Source of the DNA: Bacteroidales bacterium
Lineage (GTDB): Bacteria; Bacteroidota; Bacteroidia; Bacteroidales; JAOZTL01
Assembly (NCBI GenBank): GCA_029942205.1
Contig: JAOZTL010000241.1
Location: forward strand, 1-5,521
DNA: 5,521 nucleotides
Direction of reading: 5' to 3'
The position numbers were made by a program, and so were the translations under genes. Positions 1 to 5,350 of the stretch are shown here, piece after piece. How positions within the stretch are numbered: position 1 is the stretch's first letter; each line of letters starts with the position of its first letter. A model generated the notes under the pieces. The model was not told where the DNA came from, searched no databases, and was given only the letters and a program-made list of their open reading frames with translations.

Positions 1-172
1 GCGTAGCCATTTGCGCAAAAATAGCAGAATAAGCCACCAGCGTGTTTATCAAGCCAATTTGTGCTTCGGAAATGATGTAGGGAAAAAGGATTCCAGTATT
101 GATAAAACCGAGAAATACGCCTAAATAAGCGTAAAGTGTTCCTTTGATGGATTGTTTTTGGATGATTCCCAC
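1..172 (-). CDS. Polysaccharide/oligosaccharide flippase, N-terminal 57 codons (partial, runs off window)
   Basis: Reading the minus strand from a GTG at 172-170 gives an open frame to the window edge. It begins MGIIQKQSIKGT and continues through a hydrophobic stretch with GVFLGFINTGILFP, then SEAQIGLINTLVAYSAIFAQ. This is the start expected of Bacteroidota Wzx/MATE-like flippases: a short amphipathic head with the first transmembrane helix at about residues 11-32, and the beginning of the second helix after the loop. Such proteins move lipid-linked glycans across the inner membrane. The GTG start fits the conserved N-terminus exactly and lies 10 bp after the stop of the upstream permease, so the gene should be the third of an rbfA-permease-flippase operon and may be translated by coupling. 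No strong Shine-Dalgarno site is visible. The rest of the protein is outside the window, so the substrate cannot be inferred. Confidence 0.72.
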   Translation of the reverse strand, partial: MGIIQKQSIKGTLYAYLGVFLGFINTGILFPYIISEAQIGLINTLVAYSAIFAQMAT

Positions 173-182
173 AAATAACGGT

Positions 183-1400
183 TTAGTTTGTGTAAAAATA
201 CTTACTCGTAATGTAGCGTACAGGATACCATGCTGCAATGTAACCAATCAAAACAACGGTAACGAATACCATTAAAACATCAAAATAAAGTATTTCGACA
301 GGGTAAGCATCTACTAATGAGCTACCAACAAAGCGAATGAGCCCAAATTCTTTTTGTAAAAAGCTCAGTAATAATCCGAAAACGATCCCTAAAATAGTTC
401 CAATAATCGAAATCAACCAGCCTTCATACAAAAAAATTCGTTTGATTAGGCGGTTGGGTGCGCCAAAGTTTTTGAGCATCCCGATGTCGTCTTTTTTGTC
501 GATAATGAGCATGGTGAGCGAACTGACAATGTTGAAAGAGGCGATCAAAATGATAAAAGAGAGAATGAGAAATACTGCCCATTTTTCCGATTCCATTATT
601 TTATACAGCATTTCGTGTTGTTGGTATTTATTTTTAACAGAAAAACCATTTCCAAGCATTTTTTCAATGTTTTTTTGTACTTGATCGACATCGTGCCGTT
701 CGGCCATTTTCAGATCTACAGAACTTACTTCGGTTTTGTATTCGAGTAAGTTTCGAGCAAATTCGAGCGAAGTAATGACGTATTTGGTGTCATATTCCTC
801 ATCGTTGAGCGTAAATACGCCCACAGGAAAGGCATACGAGCGGCTAAATGCCGATTCGGCATCAGACGAAAGTTGAATGGTGCGGCGTGGCACCCAGATT
901 TTGAGTGTTCGCAAGCGGTTGGCACTCAACGAAAGGCGTATGGCTACTCCTTTTCCAACAATTGCACCGTGCTTTGTTCCCAAATTGAGAACAAATTCGC
1001 CTCCAGTCATTTTTTCATCAATAGGGTTCATTTTTTTAAAATTCTCCCCTACTCCTTTTATTGCACCGATAAACTGTTTGTCTCCATATTCGAACAAAGC
1101 GTTTTCTTCGAGTACTTCGTTAAAATAAGCGATTTCGGGCATTTTTTTTATTTTCTCAAATGCAGGAATATCCAACGAAAATACTTTACCTTTCACCAAA
1201 GTGATGCGCAAATCGGGATCAAACGGGCTAACAAGGCTTTTGACCAAACTCTCCAGACCATTAAATACAGACAACACCACCACTAAGGCCATAGTGCTGA
1301 AAGCAACGCCTGTGGCAGAAATAGCCGAAATGAGATTAATTACATTTCGTGATTTTTTGGCAAATAAATAACGTTTGGCAATAAAAAATGAAAGATTCAA
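183..1400 (-). CDS. FtsX/LolC-LolE family ABC transporter permease
   Basis: This 405-residue inner-membrane protein has the MacB/LolE layout. It has a short cytoplasmic head with a basic stretch (residues 9-19), TM1 at about 21-47, a large periplasmic domain at about 48-272, then TM2 at 274-298, TM3 at 326-348 and TM4 at 372-394. The segment after TM2 (LIIDKKDDIGMLKNFGAP, 298-315) is the characteristic cytoplasmic coupling segment that contacts the ATPase. Length is normal for LolC/LolE (about 400). By family it would act with a LolD-type ATPase in releasing lipoproteins from the inner membrane or in a related envelope export task. No ATPase or second permease is adjacent, so a homodimer with an unlinked LolD-like ATPase is inferred. 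The start is a TTG at 1400-1398, 6 bp after the rbfA stop. It places the head and TM1 correctly, and no ATG offers a better fit. It could equally be another FtsX-type permease. Confidence 0.88.
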   Translation of the reverse strand: MNLSFFIAKRYLFAKKSRNVINLISAISATGVAFSTMALVVVLSVFNGLESLVKSLVSPFDPDLRITLVKGKVFSLDIPAFEKIKKMPEIAYFNEVLEENALFEYGDKQFIGAIKGVGENFKKMNPIDEKMTGGEFVLNLGTKHGAIVGKGVAIRLSLSANRLRTLKIWVPRRTIQLSSDAESAFSRSYAFPVGVFTLNDEEYDTKYVITSLEFARNLLEYKTEVSSVDLKMAERHDVDQVQKNIEKMLGNGFSVKNKYQQHEMLYKIMESEKWAVFLILSFIILIASFNIVSSLTMLIIDKKDDIGMLKNFGAPNRLIKRIFLYEGWLISIIGTILGIVFGLLLSFLQKEFGLIRFVGSSLVDAYPVEILYFDVLMVFVTVVLIGYIAAWYPVRYITSKYFYTN

Positions 1401-1406
1401 AATGTA

Positions 1407-1745
1407 TTATTTTTTTAATAATTCGTCAATTTTTTCGACATAATCAAGTGAATCATCGATATGAAATTCGATAGAAGGCACTTTACGAAGCTGGTGTCGT
1501 GTACGTTTGGCTAATTCGTGCTTAATTTGTTGCGCATTTTGGCTAATGGCTTCAAATATTTCGTCGCGCTTATCTGGCGGAAAAATGCTGATGTAGGCGT
1601 GTGCCAAGCTCAAATCGGGACTTATGCGTAAAGTTGTTACAGAAATGATGCTACCTAAAAATTTCGTTCGTGATTCTTTCAAAAAAAAATCGCTTAATTC
1701 CTTTTGAATTAAACGGGAGACTTTATTTAATCGAGTACTTTCCAT
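1407..1745 (-). CDS. rbfA: 30S ribosome-binding factor RbfA
   Basis: This 112-residue protein has the RbfA fold order. An N-terminal helix (RLNKVSRLIQKELSDFF, 5-21) is followed by a strand and loop with RISPDLSLAHAYISIF (40-55), a central helix (61-79), and the C-terminal signature LRKVPSIEFHIDDSLDYVEKIDELL (86-110). That signature corresponds to the family pattern of a basic residue, proline, a phenylalanine strand, aspartate-serine and a final helix. RbfA is a single KH-like-domain factor that binds the 30S subunit near helix 1 of 16S rRNA, assists late 5'-end maturation and is linked to cold growth. Length is typical for Bacteroidota (about 110-130). The ATG at 1745-1743 is the natural start. 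It is the first gene of the minus-strand operon, 6 bp ahead of the permease. A run of nine T on the coding strand (1689-1681) lies inside the gene without disturbing the frame. Confidence 0.95.
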   Translation of the reverse strand: MESTRLNKVSRLIQKELSDFFLKESRTKFLGSIISVTTLRISPDLSLAHAYISIFPPDKRDEIFEAISQNAQQIKHELAKRTRHQLRKVPSIEFHIDDSLDYVEKIDELLKK

Positions 1746-1776
1746 GCTATTTTTGTGTATTTATACCTATCGGAAA

Positions 1777-1784
1777 CAAAATAA
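1777..1784 (-). promoter_or_regulatory. Possible -7 element of the rbfA operon promoter
   Basis: Minus-strand TTATTTTG differs at one position from the Bacteroidota TAnnTTTG element and ends 31 bp before the rbfA start, which would give a short leader. No clear TTTG lies about 20 bp upstream, so this is only a candidate. Confidence 0.25.
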
Positions 1785-1954
1785 ATTATTTTTTGCTAAA
1801 AATAAGCATTATAATTGTTTTTTTTTTAACAAGTAAAGAAACTATTCTATCGTATTTTTCATCTTTGTTTAATCACTATTAATAAGCAACTTAACAGATA
1901 AAAAAACACAAAATCAGTTCCATTTTGCTTTAATCTAAAAAAATAATGAATATA

Positions 1955-1968
1955 AAAACGTAAAACGT
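1955..1968 (+). repeat. Tandem heptamer AAAACGT x2, overlapping an AAACGTTT palindrome
   Basis: AAAACGT occurs twice without a gap. The second copy runs into TT and so forms the 8-bp palindrome AAACGTTT at 1963-1970. It is the only CG-containing ordered motif in this otherwise A/T stretch, so a protein-binding site is possible, but nothing identifies the factor. Confidence 0.4.
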
Positions 1969-1992
1969 TTGCTTTTTTTACTAAATTAGTTG

Positions 1993-2000
1993 CAAAATTA
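1993..2000 (-). promoter_or_regulatory. Alternative -7 element, minus strand, upstream of rbfA
   Basis: TAATTTTG followed by CA is a perfect TAnnTTTG match on the minus strand. Used as a promoter it would give a leader of roughly 240 nt ahead of rbfA. A TTTG at the expected -33 spacing is missing, which lowers confidence in such AT-rich DNA. Confidence 0.25.
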
Positions 2001-2018
2001 ATCAATATAGCCAGAGTT

Positions 2019-2030
2019 TTTATTAATAAA
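2019..2030. repeat. 12-bp perfect palindrome TTTATTAATAAA
   Basis: The sequence equals its own reverse complement over 12 bases, about 107 bp upstream of the SprB-repeat gene. Palindromes of A/T only arise easily in such DNA, so operator function is no more than possible. Confidence 0.35.
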
Positions 2031-2097
2031 TACATTTTTTTTTCAACAAAAATCTACTCAACTAATAATAAGCGACTTACAAAATAAATATTCATAA

Positions 2098-2116
2098 AGA
2101 TCATGCTCAAGATCAT
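2098..2116 (+). repeat. Direct repeat AGATCAT x2 with 12-bp periodicity, just upstream of the SprB-repeat gene
   Basis: AGATCAT occurs at 2098-2104 and 2110-2116, a little over one helical turn apart, 21-39 bp before the start codon. This places the copies in the 5' leader or core promoter of the gene at 2137. A regulatory site is an inference from position only. Confidence 0.35.
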
Positions 2117-2136
2117 CATTTTAATACACTAAAAAT

Positions 2137-4743
2137 ATGAATTATTCTAAGCAGGTAAAATATCGTATTCTTTTATTTTTTATTTTTATCTTCTCTCATT
2201 TTTTTTCTTTCGGACAAATACGAATAGACTACACGGATTATCCAACAGCAGGACGCAATTATGTAATTGCAACCGATTTCATAAAAGACGATATTCTGCT
2301 AGAAAGTTTTGGGTCTGGCGAATTAGATTTCACAGCCGTCCAGCCCGATCAATTCGATACTGTTCGGTTTTTACCTCGTCTAAAAACACGCTATGGCAGG
2401 CGTTTTCCTGATGCCAATTTAGTAATTTATACGTCTCGTAGCAAGGCAATTTATCTAAAAGTGGATAATGATGCTGCGCACTGTGTTGGTGTAATTGGCG
2501 ATTATCTGGAAATGGGTGCTCCTGTGTTGATTAATTACTCGAAACCAACCTCTTTCTTGCCTTTTCCGACACAATTGTACGAGTCGCATAGCGATACGAT
2601 TATCGAGCATTTCATTTCTCCCATTCGCCGTCAAGGAGCAGACTCGATACGTGCCAATATCGAAGTTATTGAAGACAGCCAAATAGATTCGGTGATGACT
2701 ATACGCACGCCTTATGGAAAATACCGAGCGATTAGGCGTAAATTGACCATCCGAAAAAAAATAGTTGCGTCTAAATACTCGATGTATGGTTGGACTCCTG
2801 CAGCGGAATATTCCAAACGGATCAAACGTGTGATTTATCAATGGTATACCGAAAAAGGCGGACTCCCAATCGTAGAACTGGAAGTGGATCACAAAAATCA
2901 TGTAAAATACATCAAATACCAATACGATGAGCCTATGAAACTTAGCTTTCGGGCTCGCCACGTGCATTGCAAAGGAGCAAGCTCGGCAATTGTGGATTTG
3001 ACGGTTACGGGCGGCATTCCTGATTATCAATTCGAGTGGTCTACCAACCAGAACGTGCAAGACCTGTACCTTGTACGAGCAGGAACGTACACCGTTTCGG
3101 TTATCGACAACCGTGGGCGCAAAGTTACCGAAAAATTCACAGTAACCGAACCCGAATTACCTTTAGAAGCCACTGCTACTCAGTATAATGTGTCGTGTAA
3201 AAATGCAGAAAATGGTTCTATCGATTTACAAATAAAAGGTGGTACACCTGAATACAAAATAAGCTGGACAAACGGTTTGGATTCCAGCAAAATCAGTAAC
3301 TTAACACCAGGCGAATATCGAGTAAAAATTATAGATAAAAATAAATGCGTGCTACAAGACACTTTTGTCATTAGCGAACCACCGCTAGAGCTGAGTGCCG
3401 TAGGACAAGCATACAATGTAAGCTGCTACAATGGCAGCAACGGGCGTGTCGAGCTTTTTATCGACGGTGGAACAGCCCCTTACGATGTACAATGGACTAA
3501 CGGTGCATTCAATAAAAACATCGAAAAGCTTACAGCAGGCGAATATACAGCCACCATTATGGATAAAAATGGGTGTGCATTAAGCAAAACAATCAAAGTC
3601 AATCAGCCAAGTACACCACTCGAAATAAGTACAAAAAAAACAGACATACACTGTTATGGCGATCATAATGGGAATATCAATTTGACCGTGAAAGGCGGCA
3701 TTCCTGATTATAGCTTTGCATGGACAACTGGCGACGAAACACAAAATATCGAAGGATTAACGGCAGGCGAATACTCCGTGAGTGTAACTGATAATAGTGC
3801 TTGTACGGTACAAAAAACGATTACGATCATTCAACCACAAAGTCCATTATCGGTGATGCATCAAAAAGTAGACATTACGTGCTTTGGTTACGATAATGCA
3901 TGGATAGAGCTAAGCCCATCGGGTGGAACTGCCCCGTACAAGTATGAATGGTCGAACGGAGCAAGCAAAAAGAAACAAAAAAAACTCATTGCAGGAGATT
4001 ATTACGTAAAAATATACGATAAAAATGGCTGTATTGCTCGAGATACCATCGAAATAAAATCGCCAGAATCGGCTTTATCGCTTAATTATGAAAAACAAGA
4101 TAATGCGTGCAAAGGAGACCGAGAAGGCTACATTCATGTGGAAGTGAGTGGTGGCTCGCCCGAATATTTTTACAATTGGTCGGTCGATAGTCAATCGCCC
4201 AATATTGATAGTTTATCTGCAGGAAAGTATGAATTAACCATCCGAGATCAAAGTAACTGCGTGCTCGAAGAAAAAATAGAGATTTTAGAGCCAAAAAACA
4301 AACTTGTGATTAAAGAACATCAAACAAGCCCTCTCTGTTTTGGGCAAGACGATGGACAAATAGAACTCAGCATCAGCGGAGGCGTTCCTGGTTACGAGAT
4401 TATGTGGTCAAACGGAGCAGATACAGAAAGTCAATATGGATTAGCTCCAGGTACATACAGCTATGCCGTAAATGATCAAAATAATTGCGAAATAGACAAG
4501 GAAATAGTAATTATTGAGCCAAAAGAGATTCATATTTTTTATGAAGTAACCCATCTTAGTGCTTCCGAACGAGGCGGCGAAATTGAAATTAGTATTGACG
4601 GCGGAACAAAACCTTACGTAATTATTTGGAATGACGGAAGCTCCAATAAATCATTAAGAAAATTAAAGCCTGGTATTTATCAAGTAACGGTCTCTGATTC
4701 AAATGGTTGTTTTGTAAAAGAAGATATTGAAGTAAAAAGATAA
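2137..4743 (+). CDS. Secreted SprB-repeat protein with eight repeats and no visible sorting domain
   Basis: This 868-residue exported protein opens with a Sec signal peptide at 1-26 (basic head, core ILLFFIFIFSHFF, likely cleavage before Q27). Residues 27-266 form an N-terminal region resembling the beta-rich opening domains of other Bacteroidota secreted proteins, and are not assigned further. Eight SprB repeats follow at about 269-342, 343-416, 417-494, 495-570, 571-646, 647-722, 723-797 and 798-868. Each has a Cys near its start, GG-P-Y, W-(S/T)-NG, L-AG-Y, D-(N/Q)-C and EP at its end. SprB is the gliding adhesin of Flavobacterium johnsoniae, moved to the surface by the type IX system, so a surface or envelope role is inferred. 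Unusually, the chain ends right after repeat 8. No type A or B T9SS C-terminal domain is seen, and no frameshifted continuation follows the stop. The ATG at 2137 is chosen because it gives the complete signal peptide. Confidence 0.88.
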   Translation: MNYSKQVKYRILLFFIFIFSHFFSFGQIRIDYTDYPTAGRNYVIATDFIKDDILLESFGSGELDFTAVQPDQFDTVRFLPRLKTRYGRRFPDANLVIYTSRSKAIYLKVDNDAAHCVGVIGDYLEMGAPVLINYSKPTSFLPFPTQLYESHSDTIIEHFISPIRRQGADSIRANIEVIEDSQIDSVMTIRTPYGKYRAIRRKLTIRKKIVASKYSMYGWTPAAEYSKRIKRVIYQWYTEKGGLPIVELEVDHKNHVKYIKYQYDEPMKLSFRARHVHCKGASSAIVDLTVTGGIPDYQFEWSTNQNVQDLYLVRAGTYTVSVIDNRGRKVTEKFTVTEPELPLEATATQYNVSCKNAENGSIDLQIKGGTPEYKISWTNGLDSSKISNLTPGEYRVKIIDKNKCVLQDTFVISEPPLELSAVGQAYNVSCYNGSNGRVELFIDGGTAPYDVQWTNGAFNKNIEKLTAGEYTATIMDKNGCALSKTIKVNQPSTPLEISTKKTDIHCYGDHNGNINLTVKGGIPDYSFAWTTGDETQNIEGLTAGEYSVSVTDNSACTVQKTITIIQPQSPLSVMHQKVDITCFGYDNAWIELSPSGGTAPYKYEWSNGASKKKQKKLIAGDYYVKIYDKNGCIARDTIEIKSPESALSLNYEKQDNACKGDREGYIHVEVSGGSPEYFYNWSVDSQSPNIDSLSAGKYELTIRDQSNCVLEEKIEILEPKNKLVIKEHQTSPLCFGQDDGQIELSISGGVPGYEIMWSNGADTESQYGLAPGTYSYAVNDQNNCEIDKEIVIIEPKEIHIFYEVTHLSASERGGEIEISIDGGTKPYVIIWNDGSSNKSLRKLKPGIYQVTVSDSNGCFVKEDIEVKR
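2941..4740 (+). repeat. Eight tandem SprB repeat units within the coding sequence
   Basis: The units begin at about 2941, 3163, 3385, 3619, 3847, 4075, 4303 and 4528, and measure 213-234 bp. At DNA level they have mostly diverged. An exact 18-bp match, GGCGGCATTCCTGATTAT, nevertheless persists between units 1 and 4 (3010-3027 and 3694-3711), offset by 684 bp or three units. Units 2-7 keep both cysteines. Unit 1 has only the first (C278) and unit 8 only the second (C858). Unit 5 carries a lysine-rich loop (residues 611-616). Confidence 0.85.
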
Positions 4744-4761
4744 CAAAAAAAACAGCATTAT

Positions 4762-4793
4762 TTTGCTATTTCCAATTTTAGTACTTATATTTG
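4762..4793 (+). promoter_or_regulatory. Bacteroidota-type promoter driving a short transcript
   Basis: TTTG at 4762-4765 and TATATTTG at 4786-4793 match the -33 TTTG and -7 TAnnTTTG elements exactly, with 20 bp between them. It is the best promoter in the window. It starts 19 bp after the stop of the SprB-repeat gene and faces a terminator, not a gene. Transcription should begin near 4797-4800. Confidence 0.6.
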
Positions 4794-4797
4794 CATT

Positions 4798-4891
4798 GTT
4801 GTTTGAGTAGAGATGTGAATTTGTTGTGTATTCATGTCTGTTTTTTTGTTTCATAACTTTGGAGCCCTCTAATTTAGAGGGCTTTTTTTTT
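4798..4891 (+). ncRNA. Candidate small RNA (about 95 nt) in the 3' region of the SprB-repeat gene
   Basis: Between a consensus promoter and a strong terminator lies a short segment with two hairpins. The first pairs 4811-4820 with 4830-4839, a 10-bp stem with two G-U pairs and a 9-nt loop. A U-rich single-stranded linker (4840-4862) follows, and then the terminator hairpin. The promoter, 5' hairpin, U-rich linker and intrinsic terminator together are typical of a regulatory sRNA. It could be made from its own promoter and also released from the longer mRNA. It does not match tmRNA, 4.5S RNA, 6S RNA or a tRNA as far as I can tell. No target can be named. The alternative is that both hairpins are simply tandem terminators of the upstream gene and the promoter match is accidental. 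Confidence 0.5.
4863..4891 (+). terminator. Strong rho-independent terminator
   Basis: AGCCCTCT (4863-4870), loop AATTT, AGAGGGCT (4876-4883), then an unbroken T run to 4891. The 8-bp GC-rich stem with nine T works in the plus direction. On the minus strand the hairpin is followed by a non-U sequence, so it is not bidirectional. It would end both the SprB-repeat mRNA and the candidate sRNA. Confidence 0.88.
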
Positions 4892-4942
4892 ATTCCAAAT
4901 CGTAAGAAACTTGCAATAAAAAAAACGGTAATTTCACAAAAA

Positions 4943-5248
4943 CTATTCTTCTGCAAATACTTCATAATGGATTACCTTTTCTTCAAAATCAAGCAAGAAT
5001 TTTTCATCTTCGGGATAATATTTTGCCTTTTCAAAATCGTCTCCCGCAAAATTCTTAATAACATCAATGTTTTCCCAAAACGTAATTAATGTGACGTGTC
5101 CAACATTATCTTTTATATTTCTTAGGAAAGTCAGCTTCACAAAACCCTTTGTTTTCTTATAATCTGGTATTGCTTTGCTTTTCATAAACTCTGAGTATTC
5201 GTCAAAATCTTCAACTTTTATTTTTCCGTGCCAAATTCTTGCAATCAT
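4943..5248 (-). CDS. Antibiotic biosynthesis monooxygenase (ABM)-domain protein
   Basis: This small cytoplasmic protein of 101 residues matches the single-domain ABM / dimeric alpha-beta barrel family. Strand 1 is IARIWHG (2-8), followed by a helix (13-31 with YSEFMKSKAIPDY), strand 2 with GFVKLTFLR (35-43), strand 3 HVTLITFWEN (51-60), a helix with VIKNFAGDD (63-71), and the C-terminal motif KYYPEDEKFLLDFEEKVIHYEV (76-97). These proteins usually form dimers. Members include quinol monooxygenases and heme-degrading enzymes, but many are uncharacterised, so the substrate is not assigned. No heme-binding or catalytic residue can be named with confidence. It stands alone, convergent with the SprB-repeat gene, with 199 bp between the stop codons. 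The ATG at 5248 gives the usual MIARIWHG opening. Confidence 0.85.
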   Translation of the reverse strand: MIARIWHGKIKVEDFDEYSEFMKSKAIPDYKKTKGFVKLTFLRNIKDNVGHVTLITFWENIDVIKNFAGDDFEKAKYYPEDEKFLLDFEEKVIHYEVFAEE

Positions 5249-5301
5249 TTAAGTGTTTTTTTATTTATTAGATTAATCGTCAATTTTTAAACTGAAATCT
5301 T

Positions 5302-5336
5302 CAAATTATTTTGTTTTTCTTGTTTTCATTATCAAA
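5302..5336 (-). promoter_or_regulatory. Weak candidate promoter for the ABM-domain gene
   Basis: On the minus strand TTTG (5336-5333) and ATAATTTG (5309-5302) are separated by 23 bp. The second departs from TAnnTTTG in its first two bases. The implied leader of about 45-50 nt is reasonable. AT-richness makes a chance match likely. Confidence 0.25.
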
Positions 5337-5350
5337 TTCCAAAAGGAATT
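5335..5350. repeat. Small perfect inverted repeat, 6-bp stem with AAAA loop
   Basis: AATTCC (5335-5340), AAAA, GGAATT (5345-5350). It is not followed by a T run in either direction, so it is not a terminator. It lies close to the apparent left limit of the intron remnant and may be part of intron domain IV or of the junction. Confidence 0.4.

Larger units (their letters stand above)
1881..2088 (+). repeat. Pair of imperfect 22-bp direct repeats (1881-1902 and 2067-2088)
   Basis: The two copies share AATAAGC, then ACTTA, then ATAAA, with 18 of 22 positions identical and a 186-bp offset. Both are preceded by a similar CT-A-T context. They lie in the divergent intergenic region and could be regulator sites or simple AT-rich similarity. 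Confidence 0.4.
1746..2136. other. Divergent AT-rich intergenic region between rbfA and the SprB-repeat gene
   Basis: This 391-bp gene-free stretch must hold the promoters of both divergent units. I find no plus-strand TAnnTTTG element with a properly spaced TTTG. The nearest is CATCTTTG at 1860-1867, one mismatch and no upstream box. On the minus strand TAATTTTG (2000-1993) is a perfect -7 match without a clear -33, and TTATTTTG (1784-1777) is closer to rbfA with one mismatch. The region also contains a 10-base T run (1818-1827), two imperfect 22-bp direct repeats, a tandem heptamer, a 12-bp palindrome and a 7-bp repeat just upstream of the SprB-repeat gene. These are listed separately. No RNA gene or conserved small ORF is recognisable. 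Confidence 0.6.

Noticed and set aside
337..1286. Several plus-strand open frames opposite the permease gene
   Set aside because: They are antisense shadows of a well-supported membrane protein gene, with low-complexity Phe/Ser-rich translations and no recognisable domain.
1748..1755. TATTTTTG, a perfect plus-strand -7 element just upstream of rbfA
   Set aside because: It lacks a -33 TTTG and would give the SprB-repeat gene a leader of about 380 nt. Treated as a chance match in AT-rich DNA.
1815..1830. Run of ten T (1818-1827) suggesting a plus-strand terminator
   Set aside because: Only a 4-bp TGCT/AGCA hairpin lies upstream, separated from the T run, and no plus-strand gene needs termination here.
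2455..3060. A 201-codon minus-strand open frame opposite the SprB-repeat gene
   Set aside because: Its translation has no family resemblance and is compositionally odd. The plus-strand frame has a signal peptide and clear repeats.
2941..4740. Regular units of about 228 bp considered as a CRISPR or satellite array
   Set aside because: The periodicity is that of translated SprB repeats in one continuous frame, with diverged DNA and conserved protein motifs.
4854..4861. TAACTTTG, another -7-like sequence just before the terminator
   Set aside because: No TTTG at suitable spacing, and transcripts would run straight into the terminator hairpin.
4826..5089. Plus-strand open frame across the terminator and the ABM gene
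   Set aside because: It reads through a terminator hairpin and lies antisense to a conserved ABM-domain gene, with a biased Phe/Ile/Lys translation.
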